From Labrys sp. WJW (GTDB lineage Bacteria > Pseudomonadota > Alphaproteobacteria > Rhizobiales > Labraceae), in assembly GCF_001676615.1 (NCBI RefSeq), contig NZ_LYXZ01000051.1, forward strand, positions 53,948 through 117,947: a DNA stretch of 64,000 nt, given 5' to 3'. The number at the start of each line of letters is the position of its first letter. Within the stretch, counting starts at the first letter, position 1. Under the pieces are notes generated by a model. It was not told the DNA's origin. It was given only the letters and a program-made list of their open reading frames with translations, and did not search any database. A program made the position numbers and the translations under genes. This document shows positions 41,224 through 50,087 of this stretch, in pieces.

Positions 41224-42030
41224 TCAAGGCCGCCTCGCCGTATAGATCGCCGTCATGAAATGCCGCGAGACGCTGCCGCCGAATTCCTCGTCGACGATGG
41301 CTCCGAGGCGATCGAGAAACTCCCTGCGCTCGATTTCGGGCAGGCGGGCGACGGGAGAAAAGGTCGCCGTCAGACCCAGGATTTGCGGCCTGCTCAAAAC
41401 GGGACGCCAGCGCACTTCCTCGGCTAGGATGGACCCGAACCCTGCCTGCTCGAGCTCCACGACACGGCGCTTGGTGTCGAGGCCGAAATGCCCCTTCGGC
41501 CCATCGCCATGCGAGGGACTTTTCGATAAGCGCTCGAACAGCCCATGTGTGCGGCGCTGGAAAGTGTCGGTCTCGTCCGGGTCCCCGAAGATGTTCCACC
41601 ACATCGCCCAGTGCCCGCCAGGGCGCAGGAGACGGAATGCCCTGGTCAAGGCGAGGCCGGGGTCGATCCAGTGCAGGGAGGTTGCGGCAATGCCGAGATC
41701 GAAGGAGCCGGGCGGCATGACGGCTTCTTCGAACGGTGCAATCTGCACGGCCAGCCGCGATGCATGGACGGCTTGGCTGTCGGCGAGAAAGGCTGCCAGC
41801 CTCGCATCCGGTTCGACAGCCGTCACCCGGCAACCCATGGCAAGCAAGGGAGCGGTGGCCAGGCCGGTTCCTGCCCCGACCTCGAAAACCGTCTTGCCCT
41901 CGCCAGCTCCGCAGCGGGTCCTGAGGATATCGAACACCCGTTCGGGATAGGCAGGGCGGAACGCGGCATAAGCGAGGGCATTTTCCCCGAAAAGCGCCCT
42001 GCCGGCAGTTCGCGCAATCGTCGATGCCAT
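41224..42030 (-). CDS. Class I SAM-dependent methyltransferase
   Basis: 268 residues from ATG 42030; the open frame upstream lacks support. Motif I is VFEVGAGTGLATAPLL (about 48-63), followed by VTAVEPDARL, and FDLGIAATSLHWID resembles the trans-aconitate methyltransferase / UbiE-like group (LHWxD). The N-terminus (ALFGENALAYAAFRPAYP) is typical of this group of small-molecule methyltransferases. The substrate is unknown. Transcribed divergently from the decarboxylase gene. Confidence 0.8.
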   Translation of the reverse strand: MASTIARTAGRALFGENALAYAAFRPAYPERVFDILRTRCGAGEGKTVFEVGAGTGLATAPLLAMGCRVTAVEPDARLAAFLADSQAVHASRLAVQIAPFEEAVMPPGSFDLGIAATSLHWIDPGLALTRAFRLLRPGGHWAMWWNIFGDPDETDTFQRRTHGLFERLSKSPSHGDGPKGHFGLDTKRRVVELEQAGFGSILAEEVRWRPVLSRPQILGLTATFSPVARLPEIERREFLDRLGAIVDEEFGGSVSRHFMTAIYTARRP

Positions 42031-42417
42031 GGCGTCACCCGTTTTCCTTGCTCTTCTCACATGGTCCAGCGCCGGCCGGTCTCCCGTCATCCCTATGGTA
42101 CCTGCCTGTGCGGAAGATGAATGAATAACGGGCCACCTCCTGCGAAATAGCTCGGATACGCACTGAAATCCGCTTGTGCGACACCCCGGTGACTGTAATC
42201 TGACTGCCAATATCAAGAGATCCAGGGAGGATTGGCCGACAGATTCGACATTGAGCCGATCAGTATCTTCGACGATGCGTGACGGACGGAGCGTTTGCAT
42301 AAGGGAATGTGCCTGGGGCTAGTCCAAAGCATAGTCCTGAAAAACCAACCTGTGATGTCCGCTACCACCTCTCACGGAAGAAATCACAAAGTATAACGAT
42401 AAGCGTTGGAGGAACAT
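42031..42417. other. Divergent intergenic region upstream of the decarboxylase
   Basis: 387 bases without a gene. On the plus strand TATAAC (42392-42397), 21 bases before the decarboxylase ATG, is a good -10 box, but the matching -35 (about 42369-42374) is weak, suggesting an activated promoter. The GGAGGA ribosome binding site is at 42408-42413. No riboswitch or clear operator is seen. Confidence 0.4.
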
Positions 42418-45219
42418 ATGAGTGCCGGGGTCTCGTTCGACAAAAGCAAGAACTCGCTGAGCCGTCATCGCAGCGTATGGGAAATGCGCTCTGAAAGTTG
42501 GATCGGCCTTGTCGACGATCTGAGCCGATTGGTCGCCCTCCCGCCTGACCATCCCGAACGCCAGTCCCGGCTTGCCCATATCAACGAGCTGATCGCCGCC
42601 CTGGTGCCGATCGAAAGCTATTGGGCCTTTCCGGGCGGCAGGGTTTTCGCGGATCTCTGCAGCTGGATCGAACGGGGAGAACTGGCACGTGCGCACCAGA
42701 CCGCGCGCCGCATCCATCGCGTGCTGGTAGCCCGGACCTATCGGCATGAAGCAAGCTCGCTCGATGGAGAGGGCGAACTGCCCTCGCAGATCGAGACCGA
42801 AAGCGAACGTCAGGCGCAATTGTCGCGCCCCTATTTCGAGGTGCTCATCGTCGACGAGATGTCGGCGAGCGAGGAGGCAGCGCTACGCAGGCGCGTTCAG
42901 CGCAAGCGCCATGCCGAAGACGAGTTCATCTTCGACATCGTGATCGTCCCCAGTTTCGAAGACGCCCTGATCGCGACCCTGGTGAACTTCAATCTGCAGG
43001 CGGTGGTGATCCGCCACGGCTTTCCCTTCCGCTCGATCTATAGCGACGACATGCTGCGCCGCTTCCTCGACGGCGTCCAGGATGGCATCGAGACCATACC
43101 CGAATTCGAGCGCGGGCCGCTGCTCGGCCGCCAGATCGCGCGCTTGCGTCCGGAGCTCGATCTCTATCTCGTCACCGACATGAAGGTGGAGGATATCGCG
43201 GCAACCGCCGGCGAAGTGTTCAAGCGCATCTTCTTCGGCGAAGAGGACCATGTCGAACTCTATGGCGCCATCATGCAGGGCGTCGGCGAGCGCTACCACA
43301 CGCCCTTCTTCGATGCCCTGCGCGACTATGCCAAGCAGCCGACGGGCGTGTTCCATGCCCTGCCGCTCGCCCGCGGCAAGGCGATCCTCAATTCGAGCTG
43401 GATCGGCGATCTCTCGCAATTCTACGGCATGAACCTGTTCATGGCCGAGACCTCGGCGACCTCAGGCGGCCTGGATTCCCTGCTCGATCCCGTCGGGCCC
43501 TTGAAAGTCGCCCAGGAACATGCAGCCCGTGCCTTCGGCGCCCGCCGCACCTATTTCGCCACCAACGGCACCTCGACCTGCAACAAGATCGTGGTGCAGG
43601 CCCTGGTGAGGCCCGACGACATCGTGCTGGTCGATCGCAACTGCCACAAATCGCACCATTACGGCCTGGTGCTGGCGGGAGCGCAGGTCGCCTATCTCGA
43701 TTCCTATCCGCTCGACCAATATTCGATGTATGGCGCGGTGCCGATCCGCCACATCAAGGAGCAGTTGCTGACCTTCAAGCGCGCCGGCACGCTCGATCGC
43801 GTCCGCATGGTGCTTTTGACCAACTGCACTTTCGACGGCATCGTCTATGACGTCGAGCGCGTCATGCTGGAATGCCTGGCGATCAAACCGGATCTGGTCT
43901 TCCTCTGGGACGAGGCCTGGTTCGCCTTCGCGCGCTGCCATCCCGTCTACCGTCCAAGGACGGCGATGGCCACGGCGGCGCGCCTTGCCGAGATGTTCAA
44001 GAATCCGGCCTATGCCAAGCGCTATGAGGAGTTCGCGGCCAGCGTCGATTGGGACGACGAAGAAGCCCTGCTCGAACGGCAGTTGATCCCGGATCCCGAC
44101 AAGGTGCGCATACGGGCCTATGCCACCCATTCCACGCACAAGACGCTGACGGCTCTGCGCCAGGGCTCGATGATCCATGTCTGGGACCAGGATTTCCGCG
44201 ACAAGGCGGAAGAGGCTTTCCATGAAGCCTACATGACCCACACCTCGACCTCGCCCAACTACCAGATCCTGGCGTCCCTCGATGTCGGGCGGCGGCAGGT
44301 TGAGCTCGAGGGCTACGAACTGGTGCAGCGCCAGCTCGAACTGGCGATGAACCTACGCGACCAGGTGCAAGCCCATCCTTTGCTCAAGCGCTATTTCCGT
44401 TTCCTGGCGGTCGGGGACCTCGTGCCGCTGCAGCACCGAGAATCCGGCGTCGAGAGCTATTTCAACGAGGAGACGGGCTGGAACAATTTCGAGCTCGCCT
44501 GGCGCACCGACGAGTTCGCGCTCGACCCGACCCGGGCGACGCTGGCGATCGGAGCCACCGGGCTCGACGGCGACACCTTCAAGAACAAGGAACTGATGGA
44601 CAAATACGGCATCCAGATCAACAAGACCTCACGCAACACCGTGTTGTTCATGACCAATATCGGTTCGACACGCTCGGCGGTGGCCTATCTGATCGAGGTG
44701 CTGGTCAAGATCGCCCGGGACCTCGACCGCCGTGCCGCCGACATGAGCAGCATCGAGCGGCGCATCCATGCCAAGAAGGTACGGTCGCTGACGCTGGAGC
44801 ATCCGCCCCTGCCCGACTTCTCCAGTTTCCATCGGGCCTTCCGCGGCGACAATCTCACCAGCAATACGCAAACCCGCAATGGCGACATCCGCAGCGCCTT
44901 CTTCCTGTCCTATGATGACAGCAACTGCGAATATGTGAACATGATGGAGGCCTCCCGGGCGATCCAGGCCGGGCGCGAACTGGTCTCCGCCCTGTTCGTG
45001 ATCCCCTACCCACCCGGCTTCCCCATCCTGGTGCCCGGGCAGGTGATCAGCATGGAGATCCTGCAATTCATGTCGGCCCTCGACGTGCACGAGATCCACG
45101 GCTATCGCCCCGATCTCGGCTTCCGCATCTTCAGCGAGGAGGCCCTGGCGCGCACCGAAGAACGGACCCTGGCCAAGACGACCGTGATCCAGGCCCAGCA
45201 GGAAGCCATGCAGAACTGA
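42418..45219 (+). CDS. Orn/Lys/Arg decarboxylase family protein (long form)
   Basis: 933 residues from ATG 42418 (GGAGGA at 42408-42413). A fold type I PLP enzyme: TYFATNGTSTCNK is the cofactor phosphate region, LVFLWDEAWFAF holds the PLP-ring aspartate, and ATHSTHKTLTALRQGS carries the Schiff-base lysine K575. The C-terminal domain has GYRPDLGFRIF and IPYPPGFPILVPGQ, as in inducible Lys/Arg/Orn decarboxylases. It is about 180-200 residues longer than E. coli AdiA/CadA, mainly at the N-terminus (residues 1-130), before the response-regulator-like wing domain. The product is a polyamine or its precursor (agmatine, cadaverine or putrescine), but the substrate cannot be fixed. No antiporter gene is adjacent, unlike acid-resistance operons. 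Confidence 0.88.
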   Translation: MSAGVSFDKSKNSLSRHRSVWEMRSESWIGLVDDLSRLVALPPDHPERQSRLAHINELIAALVPIESYWAFPGGRVFADLCSWIERGELARAHQTARRIHRVLVARTYRHEASSLDGEGELPSQIETESERQAQLSRPYFEVLIVDEMSASEEAALRRRVQRKRHAEDEFIFDIVIVPSFEDALIATLVNFNLQAVVIRHGFPFRSIYSDDMLRRFLDGVQDGIETIPEFERGPLLGRQIARLRPELDLYLVTDMKVEDIAATAGEVFKRIFFGEEDHVELYGAIMQGVGERYHTPFFDALRDYAKQPTGVFHALPLARGKAILNSSWIGDLSQFYGMNLFMAETSATSGGLDSLLDPVGPLKVAQEHAARAFGARRTYFATNGTSTCNKIVVQALVRPDDIVLVDRNCHKSHHYGLVLAGAQVAYLDSYPLDQYSMYGAVPIRHIKEQLLTFKRAGTLDRVRMVLLTNCTFDGIVYDVERVMLECLAIKPDLVFLWDEAWFAFARCHPVYRPRTAMATAARLAEMFKNPAYAKRYEEFAASVDWDDEEALLERQLIPDPDKVRIRAYATHSTHKTLTALRQGSMIHVWDQDFRDKAEEAFHEAYMTHTSTSPNYQILASLDVGRRQVELEGYELVQRQLELAMNLRDQVQAHPLLKRYFRFLAVGDLVPLQHRESGVESYFNEETGWNNFELAWRTDEFALDPTRATLAIGATGLDGDTFKNKELMDKYGIQINKTSRNTVLFMTNIGSTRSAVAYLIEVLVKIARDLDRRAADMSSIERRIHAKKVRSLTLEHPPLPDFSSFHRAFRGDNLTSNTQTRNGDIRSAFFLSYDDSNCEYVNMMEASRAIQAGRELVSALFVIPYPPGFPILVPGQVISMEILQFMSALDVHEIHGYRPDLGFRIFSEEALARTEERTLAKTTVIQAQQEAMQN

Positions 45220-45287
45220 AGCACGGCGCCGATGCCGGGAAGCACGGTTTTCCGGCATCGACTCGAAGCTTCCCGCTGATCGAAACT

Positions 45288-45368
45288 CGTCATTGCGAGC
45301 GAAGCCAAGCAATCCATGGGGGGGCTCGCCGCGCTGAGCTGGATTGCTTCGCTTCGCTCGCAATGACG
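45288..45368. repeat. Extragenic palindromic repeat
   Basis: Two 29-base arms (45288-45316 and 45340-45368) are inverted copies with one mismatch; arm 1 starts CGTCATTGCGAGCGAAGC and ends AAGCAATCCA. The 23-base spacer is GC-rich. This sequence type is a dispersed intergenic repeat in many alphaproteobacteria. Placed between converging genes (decarboxylase and ROK regulator), it can fold into a long hairpin and act as terminator or mRNA end. Confidence 0.85.
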
Positions 45369-45393
45369 CTTGACCTAAAGAAAATGGGCGGCG

Positions 45394-46614
45394 TCAGAAC
45401 AGATTGCCGTAGAGCGGCATGGCGGCGGCACCGAGAGCTGCGACGAGGTCGCTCGGCGCCTGTGCCCGTTCCAGCACGATCGGCTTGGGCCGTGCATTCA
45501 TCTGATAGGCCGCAACGGTTCGGCGGGTGCGCTCGACGAGGCGCCCCAGCACGGGCTCGGGCAGCAGGCCGCTCATCAGGATGCTGGAGATGTCGACGAT
45601 GTTGGAGACGCTGGTTAGCGCGCGGCCGAGATCGGTCCCCGCCTGCTCGACCCAGCGGCCGAGATCGGGATCGTCGCAAAAGCCCGGCGCGGTGAAATCG
45701 AGGGCCTCGACAGTGGGCTTGCCCAGGAAACGCGCCAACCCGCGCAGAGACACCACCGTTTCCAGGCAGCCGCGGGCGCCGCAATAGCAGATCTCGCCGT
45801 CGGGATAGGTATGGATATGGCCGATCTCGCCGGCATTGCCATAGGAGCCGCGCACGGCGCGGCGGTTGAAGATCAGGGCGCCGCCGAGGCCATAGCCGAC
45901 AAAGGCATAGATATAGCTCGGCAGATGATGGCCGCCGCCGAACCAGTATTCCCCCAGGCCGGCCGCGGCTCCGTTTATGGCGATGAAGACATCGTGGCCG
46001 ATCAGGTCCGACAGCGCCTTTTCGAAGGGATAATTGCGCCAGGCGGGGTACTGGCTTGATTGCCCTACGGCCCCTCTGTCGTGATCGACCGGCCCCATGA
46101 CGGAAACGCCGACGCCCAACAGGCGCTTCGGCCTCAGGGGATGGGCGTCGAGCCGGGAGAACAGCGTGGCGAGCAGATGCGTCGAAGCTTCGGGTTCCTC
46201 GATCCGCAACTGCTCCTTTTCATGCGCGATGATGTTGCCGGCGACATCGACGAGCACGGCGCGGGCAAATTCATGATCGAAATGCAGGCCGATCGTGGCG
46301 GCGTAGCCCGAGATCAGGCGCAACCCGCGGATGGGCTGTCCCAGGCGGGGGCGCCCGGCTCGATCCGCCGCGGGCGCGGCCGCGACTTCCGCCACCAGTC
46401 CTTCTTCCATCAGCGCCGCGACGATCTGGGTGATGGCGGAAGGGGTCAGGCCCGTTTCGGCAGCGAGATGCGTGCGCCCGATTCCGGGCGATTGCCGAAT
46501 GCCCTCGATCACCAGGCCGCGATTGAGATCGCCGACCCGCGAGGCATTATAGCCTCGCTGCCTGCGCCGCCCGGCGGACGATGGGGCCGGTCTTTCCCGG
46601 TTGGACTCATTCAT
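45394..46614 (-). CDS. ROK-family transcriptional regulator
   Basis: 406 residues. An N-terminal winged helix (residues about 30-85: LVIEGIRQSPGIGRTHLAAETGLTPSAITQIV, with the recognition helix around TPSAITQIV) is fused to a ROK sugar-kinase-like domain. FVGYGLGGALIF and GEIGHIHTY, then C-Y-C-G-x-x-G-C-L-E, form the ROK zinc/sugar motif. The kinase motif normally END is ING here (AINGAAAGLGE), so catalytic activity should be lost and the fold only senses sugar. It lies downstream of and in the same direction as the sugar ABC operon and is the natural candidate to control it. Confidence 0.88.
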   Translation of the reverse strand: MNESNRERPAPSSAGRRRQRGYNASRVGDLNRGLVIEGIRQSPGIGRTHLAAETGLTPSAITQIVAALMEEGLVAEVAAAPAADRAGRPRLGQPIRGLRLISGYAATIGLHFDHEFARAVLVDVAGNIIAHEKEQLRIEEPEASTHLLATLFSRLDAHPLRPKRLLGVGVSVMGPVDHDRGAVGQSSQYPAWRNYPFEKALSDLIGHDVFIAINGAAAGLGEYWFGGGHHLPSYIYAFVGYGLGGALIFNRRAVRGSYGNAGEIGHIHTYPDGEICYCGARGCLETVVSLRGLARFLGKPTVEALDFTAPGFCDDPDLGRWVEQAGTDLGRALTSVSNIVDISSILMSGLLPEPVLGRLVERTRRTVAAYQMNARPKPIVLERAQAPSDLVAALGAAAMPLYGNLF

Positions 46615-46680
46615 GACGCGACCAAAACCGGCAGGGCTTTCGGCCCTACCTTGAGAAACATAGGTTGTTCACCCTAAAGC

Positions 46681-46718
46681 GCTTTGCGATTAGGCGGAAT
46701 CACCAAGAATCGCAAAGC
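46681..46718. repeat. Inverted repeat between SDR gene and ROK gene
   Basis: GCTTTGCGATT (46681-46691) and AATCGCAAAGC (46708-46718) with a 16-base spacer. The core CGCAAAGC/GCTTTGCG is flanked by AAAGC, typical of a dispersed Hyphomicrobiales intergenic repeat. It may end the ABC-SDR transcript. The remaining bases of 46615-46841 show no gene and should include the ROK promoter. Confidence 0.55.
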
Positions 46719-46841
46719 CCCTTTCGCCGAGCCCCTGAAGCGGCCCGGAAACAACGGGCTGGAGCACACAGGCGCTGACGTCAGAACGCACCTTGCTCCA
46801 GCCGCGACAGCCCGGCCCATCCGGAGCCGGAACGAGCGGGA

Positions 46842-47630
46842 TCAACGGGTGAGATAGCCGCCGTCCACGACCAGGACCTCACCGGTGACATAGCTCGATG
46901 CCGGCGCACACAGGAACAGCACGCAGGCGGCAACTTCCTCCGGCTGTCCCACCCTGGCCATCGGGGTCATGTCGCGCCAGATCGGGAACCACTCCGGGTT
47001 TTCGATGCCGCCGCGCGACATGTTGGTGTCGATATAGCCGGGCGCCACTGCGTTGACGCGGATGTTCTCGGCGGCGAACTCGCTGGCCAGGCTCTTCGTC
47101 ATCATGTGAACCGCGGCCTTGGAGGCGTTATAGGCGACCTGGTTCTGCGGCACGTTGGAAATGAAGCCGGAAATCGAGCCGACATTCACGATCGCGCCGC
47201 TGCCTTGCTTGCGCATCGGCACGAGGGCGGCACGGCAGCCGCGAAAGACAGCATCGACATTGGTGTCCATCACCTGGCGCCAGCGTTCCTCGTCGAAATC
47301 CGGGGTGTCGCCGTGGCTGGCAATGCCGGCATTGTTGACGAGGATATCGAGCCGCCCCCAGCGAGCGACGGCGGCATCGACCAATTGCTGCGGCGCGGCC
47401 GGGTCGCGAATGTCGGCCTGGACGAAGGCGACGTCATAGCCGGCCTCGGCCAGGCTCTTTTCAGCTTCCTCGACCTTGCTCCGCCCCGAGATCAGGAGCT
47501 TCGCGCCGGCCTCGCCCAGGGCGTGCGCGACGGCCAGCCCAATGCCGCGATTGCCGCCGGTGATGAGGGCGGTCTTGCCGTCCAGACGAAATTTCTCGAG
47601 CATTCGTTTTTCCTGTGTGGTGGTGGTCAT
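46842..47630 (-). CDS. SDR-family oxidoreductase (sugar/polyol dehydrogenase-like)
   Basis: 262 residues from ATG 47630, overlapping the permease stop by 4 bases; ATG 47603 is a later alternative. A classical short-chain dehydrogenase: TGGNRGIG is the NAD(P) motif, NNAG follows, serine in VNVGSISG and YNASK give the catalytic Ser-Tyr-Lys, and PGYIDTNM plus VVDGGYLTR mark the end. Coupling to sugar ABC transporter genes suggests that it oxidises the imported sugar, or a product, in the first catabolic step. The exact substrate is unknown. Confidence 0.88.
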   Translation of the reverse strand: MTTTTQEKRMLEKFRLDGKTALITGGNRGIGLAVAHALGEAGAKLLISGRSKVEEAEKSLAEAGYDVAFVQADIRDPAAPQQLVDAAVARWGRLDILVNNAGIASHGDTPDFDEERWRQVMDTNVDAVFRGCRAALVPMRKQGSGAIVNVGSISGFISNVPQNQVAYNASKAAVHMMTKSLASEFAAENIRVNAVAPGYIDTNMSRGGIENPEWFPIWRDMTPMARVGQPEEVAACVLFLCAPASSYVTGEVLVVDGGYLTR

Positions 47631-48577
47631 TTCATCACGCCCTTGGGCGCATGGCCGCTGTTGAGGCAGACGGCAAGGATCAGGATCGTGCCGAAGACGA
47701 TCTGTTGTGCGAGGGCGTTGACCCCGACGAAGGTCATGCCCGTGCGGAAGACGGCGATCAGCATGGTACCCGCCAGCGTGCGCAGGACGCCGCCATTGCC
47801 GCCGGTCAGCGAAGTACCGCCCAGCACGACAGCGGCAATGGCCGGGAGCAGGAATTCGTTGGCGATGGTGGGCGTTCCACTCGACAGACGGCCCGCGAGC
47901 ATGATCCCGGACAGGGCGGCAAAGGCGCCGGCCAGGGCAAAGACGGCAAGCTTGATCCTGATGACGCGGATACCGGATACGGTCGCGGCCGGTTCGCTGC
48001 AACCCACGGCCTTCATCATCTTGCCGAAGGGCATCGCCTGTTCCAGCACGAAGGCCAGGACAAAGACGGCCAGACTGACCCAGATTTCATTGGGCAGGCC
48101 GAGCGTGGAGCCGATAATCCAGCCCAGCGTGTCGCTGCGGATTTCGCCGGAGATGCCGATCGCCCGCTGGCCCGAAATCCATAGGGCGGCCGTCGCCGCG
48201 ATGCCGCCGGTCGCAAGGGTGGCGACGAAACTGGGGATGCGCAGCTTGCCATGCACGAAGCCCGAAAGCAGGCCGAACAGTCCGCCGACGACAATGGCGG
48301 CCGGAATGGCGGCCAGGCCGTATCCCGGCAGCAGAAGCGCGAGCACGATGGAGGCGACGGCCGCCACCGATTGCATCGACAGATCGACCGAGCCGACAAA
48401 GATCACGAAGGTCATGCCCAGAGCCATCACGAACAGCGTGGCGTTGTCGGCCATCAGGCCGACCAGGGTCATGGGATCGAGAAAGCGGGTGTCGAACAGG
48501 CCCACGGCGAGGATGGCGAGGACCAGCGCGATCCAGGGCAGATAGGGGGTGAGGAAACGCAGGCGCACCATGCTCAC
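47627..48577 (-). CDS. Sugar ABC transporter permease (RbsC-like), second subunit
   Basis: 316 residues, about 8-10 membrane spans. GMTFVIFVGSVDLSMQSVAAV is the RbsC-family signature (GxDLSVG-like), and LPAIAAVVLGGTSLTGGNGGV the conserved C-terminal loop that meets the ATPase. Its start overlaps the ATPase stop by 4 bases. Two different permeases in one operon imply a heterodimeric channel, as in some pentose and autoinducer-2 transporters. Confidence 0.9.
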   Translation of the reverse strand: MSMVRLRFLTPYLPWIALVLAILAVGLFDTRFLDPMTLVGLMADNATLFVMALGMTFVIFVGSVDLSMQSVAAVASIVLALLLPGYGLAAIPAAIVVGGLFGLLSGFVHGKLRIPSFVATLATGGIAATAALWISGQRAIGISGEIRSDTLGWIIGSTLGLPNEIWVSLAVFVLAFVLEQAMPFGKMMKAVGCSEPAATVSGIRVIRIKLAVFALAGAFAALSGIMLAGRLSSGTPTIANEFLLPAIAAVVLGGTSLTGGNGGVLRTLAGTMLIAVFRTGMTFVGVNALAQQIVFGTILILAVCLNSGHAPKGVMK

Positions 48578-50076
48578 ACCATGTGCCGGATGAGGTCGAG
48601 CGGTTCAGGCGGCGGTACCGCCAGCGTGTCGAAGCGTGCCGTCTGGCGCCCGTCCTTCATCACGATGATGGTATGTGCGAGCCCCAGCGCCTCTTCGAGG
48701 GTGTCGCCGATCAGGATGACGGAACAGCCATTGGCGCAAAGCTCGCGGATCAGGCCATAGACATCCTCCTTGGCGCCGACATCGAGGCCACGGGTGGGAT
48801 GATCGAGCAGGAAGACGCGAGCACCGGCATTGTACCATTTCGCCAGCACCACCTTTTGCTGATTGCCGCCCGACAGATTGGCGCAAAGCGTATCGGCGCT
48901 GGGCGTCTTGATCCGCATGCGCTCGATGAGGCTGCGCGTCGCGCGGCCGATCTCGCCGAATTTCAGGATGCCGAAGCGGCTCATGCCCTTGAGATGAGCG
49001 AGGCTGATATTCTCCTCGACCGACATTTCCTCGACGATGCCTTCGAATTTGCGCTCGCGCGGGACATAGCCGAGGCCCAGGGACACCGCCTGGCTCGGGG
49101 AGACGAAACGCAGATTGCGGCCGCGATAGTGGGCGCTGCCCAGGTGGATCTTCTCCAGGCCGAACAGGCTTCGGATCAGGGCTTCGCTGCCGGCTCCCTC
49201 GGTCCCGACGAGGGCGAGAACTTCACCGACATGAAGATCGAGATCGATGTCGGCATAGGCCCGCGCCCGCGCCAGTCCCCTGGCCTTCAGGGCTATTTCC
49301 TCTCCAAATGGCGCCCTTCCGTCCTCCTTGTAGTAGGAGCCGGTGGCGGCACGCCCGACCATCAGGTGATGGATGCGTTCCGGACTTGCCTCTCCCTTGG
49401 CCATCCGGCTGACGACGACGCCATCCTTGAGAACGTAGACCCGATCGGAAATGTCGATGACCTCGTCGAGACGATGCGAGACGAAGATGATGCCGGCACG
49501 CTGCTTCAGCTTGCGGATGACATCGAAGAGAATGTCGATCTCCGCCTGCTCCAGTACCGATGTCGGTTCGTCGAGCAGGATGCATAGGCTTCCTTCCACC
49601 GCCTCCTCCAGGGTCAGGACCTTGGCGAGTTCGACCATCTGGCGTTGTACGAAGCTCAGTTCCGAGGTGACGGTCAGGGGATCGATGTCCAGGCCAACCT
49701 TGGCAAGCTGATGCCTGGCGGCGGCGGCCATGCGCCGCCAATCGATGCGGCCGAGGCGGATGAACGGGGTTTCGTTGCCCAGGAAGATGTTCTCCGCCAC
49801 CGACAAATTGGTGATCAGGGATTGCTCCTGGAACACCATGCCGATGCCGCGCGCTGCCGCATCCTTGGGACCGGAGATCGAGGTCGCCTTGCCGTGAATG
49901 CGGATCTCGCCGGCATCGGGTTGATTGATGCCGTTGAGCACCTTCATTAGCGTCGATTTGCCGGCCCCGTTCTCGCCGACCAGGCCGACGACCTCGCCGG
50001 CCTTGACGGTGATCGAGACATTCTTGAGGGCCTCGACCCTGCCGAAGCGCTTGGTGATGTCGAGAAGTTCGAGCAT
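48574..50076 (-). CDS. Sugar ABC transporter double ATPase (RbsA/XylG/MglA-like)
   Basis: 500 residues from ATG 50076; GTG 50091, overlapping the permease stop, is a possible alternative. Two nucleotide-binding domains. Domain 1 has Walker A GENGAGKST (about 35-43) and Walker B ILLDEPTS, but its signature is ELSFVQRQMVE instead of LSxGxxQ. Domain 2 lacks the Walker A lysine (VGTEGAGSEAL), keeps LSGGNQQKV, and has LLDHPTRGLD where histidine replaces the catalytic glutamate. Thus only one composite ATP site (domain 1 Walker motifs with domain 2 signature) should hydrolyse. It energises import together with both permeases. Confidence 0.92.
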   Translation of the reverse strand: MLELLDITKRFGRVEALKNVSITVKAGEVVGLVGENGAGKSTLMKVLNGINQPDAGEIRIHGKATSISGPKDAAARGIGMVFQEQSLITNLSVAENIFLGNETPFIRLGRIDWRRMAAAARHQLAKVGLDIDPLTVTSELSFVQRQMVELAKVLTLEEAVEGSLCILLDEPTSVLEQAEIDILFDVIRKLKQRAGIIFVSHRLDEVIDISDRVYVLKDGVVVSRMAKGEASPERIHHLMVGRAATGSYYKEDGRAPFGEEIALKARGLARARAYADIDLDLHVGEVLALVGTEGAGSEALIRSLFGLEKIHLGSAHYRGRNLRFVSPSQAVSLGLGYVPRERKFEGIVEEMSVEENISLAHLKGMSRFGILKFGEIGRATRSLIERMRIKTPSADTLCANLSGGNQQKVVLAKWYNAGARVFLLDHPTRGLDVGAKEDVYGLIRELCANGCSVILIGDTLEEALGLAHTIIVMKDGRQTARFDTLAVPPPEPLDLIRHMV

Positions 50077-50087
50077 GGCGCCGGCCC

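Noticed and set aside
47631..48002. Upstream extension of the SDR gene (124 extra codons)
   Set aside because: It overlaps the permease gene, is Arg/His-rich, and the SDR nucleotide motif starts just after ATG 47630/47603.
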